DNA from: Actinobacteria bacterium UBA912 | GTDB lineage: Bacteria; Actinomycetota; Coriobacteriia; Anaerosomatales; UBA912 | NCBI GenBank assembly: GCA_002293965.1 | Contig: DBEG01000111.1 | Location: 1 to 17,388 of the forward strand | Direction: 5' to 3' | Length of the DNA: 17,388 nt | In this document: positions 15,017 to 17,388 of the stretch, one piece after another | Layout of the letters: every line of letters begins with the position of its first letter | Numbering within the stretch: position 1 is the first letter of the stretch | Program-made: the position numbers and the translations under genes | The notes under the pieces: model-generated | Database searches by the model: none | The model's input: the letters and a program-made list of their open reading frames with translations, nothing else | Told to the model about the DNA's origin: nothing

Positions 15017-15063
15017 GGCGGGGTCGCAAGGACCCTGCGCCGGAGGTATCTTGCATGCGCAAG
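15017..15063 (-). promoter_or_regulatory. Two stem-loops in the leader of the radical SAM gene, with complementary loop and arm
   Basis: On the minus strand the RNA would first form CTTGC-GCAT-GCAAG (15063-15050), then GGGTC-CTTGC-GACCC (15035-15021), the latter extended by GGCG and CGCC after a 2-base bulge. The CTTGC loop of the second is complementary to the GCAAG arm of the first, so a pseudoknot or alternative fold is possible. The stretch lies between the kinase stop (15139) and the radical SAM start (14976). It might instead be the end of the kinase transcript. Confidence 0.35.
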
Positions 15064-15138
15064 TCTACCACGCCGAAGGGCTCAGCGTCGAAGGGTGGGC
15101 AGTGTTTCGCGAGGGGGAGATCGGATCCGGAAGTGCGG

Positions 15139-16962
15139 CTAAGGCCTGACTCCCACATAGATGATCACGAGCGAGCCGCGCGGAGCGCTGAACTCGGGTA
15201 TCGGATCCTGGGTCAGGACGATGCCGTCATCCGGGCTGACCTGCTCTTGGACGTCGACCTCGAACCCGGCTGCCTGTAACGTGGTTATAGCCTGCTCTTC
15301 GCGCATGTCGATGACTCTGGGCACTTTCACCAGGTCGCGGCCTTTGGAGACGCGGATGGTGACTTCGCCGCCCACCTTGATCGAAGCCCCAGCAGTGGGA
15401 GACTGACCGATGACCGTGCCTCTGGCAACGGTGTCACTGAACTCCTCGGCGACCTTCACCGCGAATCCTGCAGCCTCGAGTTGCCTACGCGCATCAGCCT
15501 GGGACATGCCTCCTACCGGTGGTATCTCACGCAGCTCGGTGCCCTTGCTCACTACGATGGTCACCAAGGCACCCGGAGGGGCGAGAGCCTCCGCTTCGGG
15601 AGCCTGTCGGATCACTGTGCCTTCAGGTTGATCGGAGTATTCCCGCTGGATGAGATTGAGCTCGAATCCAGCTTTGCGGATCCCGGCCAAAGCCTCAGGC
15701 TCACTCATGCCCACAAGATTCGGGATGCCTAGTTGCTCGGGACCCTTGCTGAAGACCACGCTGATCTCGGACGGAACCTCGACCTCGGTCCCGGCCTCGG
15801 GATCATGGCTGAGCACGGTGCCTGACGGCTCTTCCGAGTACTCGAAGGTTGCTGCTCCCACGGACAAGCCGATCTCGTCTAGGGCATCAGTGACCTGTTG
15901 TTCGCTCATTCCCGTGAGATTCGGGACCACGACGCGTGGCGCGGTCTGGAAGACTCCCAGGCCCCATGCGGTGCCGAACGCGATGATCACGAGGATCGTC
16001 GCAAGGGCGACCCATGGCCATGGGTTTCGCCTACGGGGGACGGCGCGGACTCTTGGAGGGCCCACTCTTTCGCCGTCGGAACCGATCTTGGGCATCACAG
16101 TGGTGGTGTCCATGTCGTGACTGTCGTTGACTGCCGACTCTATCGTGCGACCTGAAGCGACGCGTGATAGATCGCGGCCCATCTCGACAGCGGATGCGTA
16201 CCTATCGGCAGGGTTCTTCGCCATCGCGCGCATGATGACCGCTTCGAGACTGCGCGGGATTGATGGGTTCAACTTGCTCGGGGCGACTGGTTCCTCGTTG
16301 ACTTGCTTGAGCGCCACTGCCACGGGGGTGTCGGCATCGAAGGGCACGCGGCCTGTGGCCAGCTCGTAGAGGACGACGCCCAGCGAGTAGAGGTCGCTTG
16401 CGGGGGTCAGTTCGCGGCCTTGCGCCTGCTCGGGACTCACGTAATGTGCGGTTCCGAGGACGGAGCCGGTTTGCGTCATCTGGGTGTTGCCCGCGCGTGC
16501 GATGCCGAAGTCCATGACCTTGATCGCGCCACCCGGCGTCAAGACGATGTTGTGCGGCTTGATGTCGCGGTGGATGATGTCGTACCCGTGAGCAACGGAT
16601 AGCGCTTCGGCGACCCGCAGGCCGTACTCCGCGACCTTCGCAGGGTCGACCGGGCCACGCTCGGTGATGAGATCCTTGAGGTTGGTGCCGTGCACGAACT
16701 CCATGACGATGTAGTAGGTCGAGTCGTCCTGGCCCCAGTCGTAGATGTTGACGATGCCCGGGTGCGACAGGTTCGCGGCCGCCTGGGCCTCCTGGCGGAA
16801 GCGGGCGATGAACGATGGATTCGCGGCGTAATGGGAGTGGAGCACTTTGACCGCTACTGTCCTGCCTAGGACCTCGTCGACGGCTTTGAACACCTCGGCC
16901 ATGCCGCCAGCACCGATCTTCTCGGTGACTCGGTATCTCCGGCCGAAAACCATGTCGCTCAC
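15139..16962 (-). CDS. pknB: Membrane Ser/Thr protein kinase with four PASTA domains (PknB/StkP type)
   Basis: From GTG 16962 the protein has 607 residues. The kinase domain is at about 8-270: glycine-rich loop GAGGMAEV (17-24), K39, catalytic HRDIKPHN (131-138), DFG (151-153) and an activation loop with MTQT before GTAHYVSPEQ. A membrane helix lies at about 315-337. Four PASTA domains follow outside the cell, at about 344-407, 410-475, 477-542 and 544-605; these bind peptidoglycan fragments or lipid II. The kinase adjusts cell-wall synthesis and division by phosphorylating cytosolic and membrane partners. GTG is preferred because AAAGGA is 8 bases before it; an ATG at 16998 would add 12 unlike residues. 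The penicillin-binding protein gene ends 76 bases upstream, matching pbpA-pknB order in Actinobacteria. The usual pair of FHA genes would lie on the other side of that gene, outside the window. Confidence 0.96.
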   Translation of the reverse strand: MSDMVFGRRYRVTEKIGAGGMAEVFKAVDEVLGRTVAVKVLHSHYAANPSFIARFRQEAQAAANLSHPGIVNIYDWGQDDSTYYIVMEFVHGTNLKDLITERGPVDPAKVAEYGLRVAEALSVAHGYDIIHRDIKPHNIVLTPGGAIKVMDFGIARAGNTQMTQTGSVLGTAHYVSPEQAQGRELTPASDLYSLGVVLYELATGRVPFDADTPVAVALKQVNEEPVAPSKLNPSIPRSLEAVIMRAMAKNPADRYASAVEMGRDLSRVASGRTIESAVNDSHDMDTTTVMPKIGSDGERVGPPRVRAVPRRRNPWPWVALATILVIIAFGTAWGLGVFQTAPRVVVPNLTGMSEQQVTDALDEIGLSVGAATFEYSEEPSGTVLSHDPEAGTEVEVPSEISVVFSKGPEQLGIPNLVGMSEPEALAGIRKAGFELNLIQREYSDQPEGTVIRQAPEAEALAPPGALVTIVVSKGTELREIPPVGGMSQADARRQLEAAGFAVKVAEEFSDTVARGTVIGQSPTAGASIKVGGEVTIRVSKGRDLVKVPRVIDMREEQAITTLQAAGFEVDVQEQVSPDDGIVLTQDPIPEFSAPRGSLVIIYVGVRP

Positions 16963-16970
16963 GTGGTGAT

Positions 16971-16976
16971 TCCTTT
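16971..16976 (-). promoter_or_regulatory. Ribosome binding site deciding the kinase start (GTG 16962)
   Basis: Read on the minus strand, AAAGGA at 16976-16971 stands 8 bases before GTG at 16962-16960. The protein then opens VSDMVFGRRYRV, as expected for this kinase family. Confidence 0.65.
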
Positions 16977-17038
16977 CGCTTCCCTCGTAAGGCGCCATCC
17001 GTGCGGACGCCTCGCTACAGTGTAGCCTAATATGTGCC

Positions 17039-17388
17039 TCATCGTCCCAGTGCCGCTTGGATTATCTCACGGGCGGCGGGTGCGGCCTGCCGCCCACCGG
17101 TTCCAGCATTCTCGAGCACGATCGCCACGGCGACAGTGGGCTTGTCGGCAGGGGCGAATCCGATGAACCAGGCGTGGGGGTCGGCGTCACCTCCGGTCTC
17201 GGCGGTGCCGGTCTTGCCCGCGACCTTCACACCGCGGATCACGGCGGCCCTTCCAGTGCCGCGGTCGACCGCGGCGACCATCATCTCACTGACAGCGTTC
17301 GCTGTTGCCGAAGAGCAAGCGGTGCGCCATATCTGCGGACGGTTGCTTGAGATCACGAGCCCGGCGCGATCGGTGACGTGGTCGATGA
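17039..17388 (-). CDS. pbpA: C-terminal part of a class B penicillin-binding protein (transpeptidase), partial
   Basis: The frame enters from the right edge and ends with TGA at 17041-17039, giving about 115 residues. It holds the third transpeptidase motif, KTGT, within VAGKTGTAETG, followed by AWFIGFAPADKP and VAIVLEN, typical of the end of PbpA/FtsI-type enzymes that cross-link peptidoglycan outside the membrane. The SxxK and SxN motifs lie beyond the window. The gene sits just upstream of the PASTA kinase, which supports PbpA of the rodA-pbpA-pknB cluster rather than the division enzyme FtsI. The enzyme is likely a partner of RodA in wall elongation or septation and may be influenced by the kinase. 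Confidence 0.9.
   Translation of the reverse strand, partial: IDHVTDRAGLVISSNRPQIWRTACSSATANAVSEMMVAAVDRGTGRAAVIRGVKVAGKTGTAETGGDADPHAWFIGFAPADKPTVAVAIVLENAGTGGRQAAPAAREIIQAALGR

Noticed and set aside
14895..15158. Small open frame of 87 codons on the minus strand before and into the radical SAM gene
   Set aside because: It overlaps the true start of the radical SAM gene in another frame, lacks a ribosome site and has noise-like composition.

Overview
The window looks like chromosome of a high-GC Gram-positive bacterium, most likely an actinobacterium. By eye the base composition is G+C rich with GC-biased third codon positions. The envelope genes are Gram-positive in type: an LPXTG sortase substrate at the left edge, a cell-wall-binding repeat 2 (CWB2) protein, and a PASTA-domain Ser/Thr kinase directly downstream of a penicillin-binding protein, the order seen in actinobacterial rodA-pbpA-pknB clusters. 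I suspect a Coriobacteriia-like anaerobic lineage, but that is inference. I saw no tRNA, rRNA, CRISPR array, transposase or phage gene.

Layout. Bases 1-199 are the C-terminal end of an LPXTG surface protein, followed by a stem-loop. A small two-helix membrane protein lies at 318-638. Bases 768-7027 hold a compact four-gene plus-strand run that I read as a copper-handling operon: a membrane protein of the DsbD_2/SafE type fused to a Cys/Met cupredoxin domain, a membrane-tethered cupredoxin with a Gly/Cys linker, a P1B-1 copper ATPase with three N-terminal heavy-metal-binding domains, and a secreted or tethered protein built of four repeats of about 120 residues. Then come hisG (7123-7995), an NAD(P)-binding NmrA-like protein and an aldo/keto reductase. 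A secreted Asp-box/CWB2 protein (9525-12047) and a 63-residue membrane protein follow.

At 12253 the coding strand switches. The small membrane protein and a LysR-type regulator meet tail to tail and share the bases CTAG. The minus strand then carries, right to left, the end of a penicillin-binding protein, a PASTA kinase, a radical SAM/SPASM enzyme of NirJ/AhbC-like appearance, an O6-methylguanine-DNA methyltransferase and the LysR gene.

How the genes fit together. The copper cluster makes biochemical sense: the ATPase would move Cu(I) across the membrane, and the cupredoxin modules carry Cys and Met residues suited to Cu(I) on the outer face. The four-repeat protein is the least understood part and the best candidate for something undescribed. 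The PBP-kinase pair belongs to cell-wall growth control. The radical SAM and methyltransferase genes are probably co-transcribed, but their link in function is not evident. Several stem-loops (227-250, 7045-7092, 9948-9974, 15017-15063) are visible, including a terminator-like one inside the CWB2 gene.
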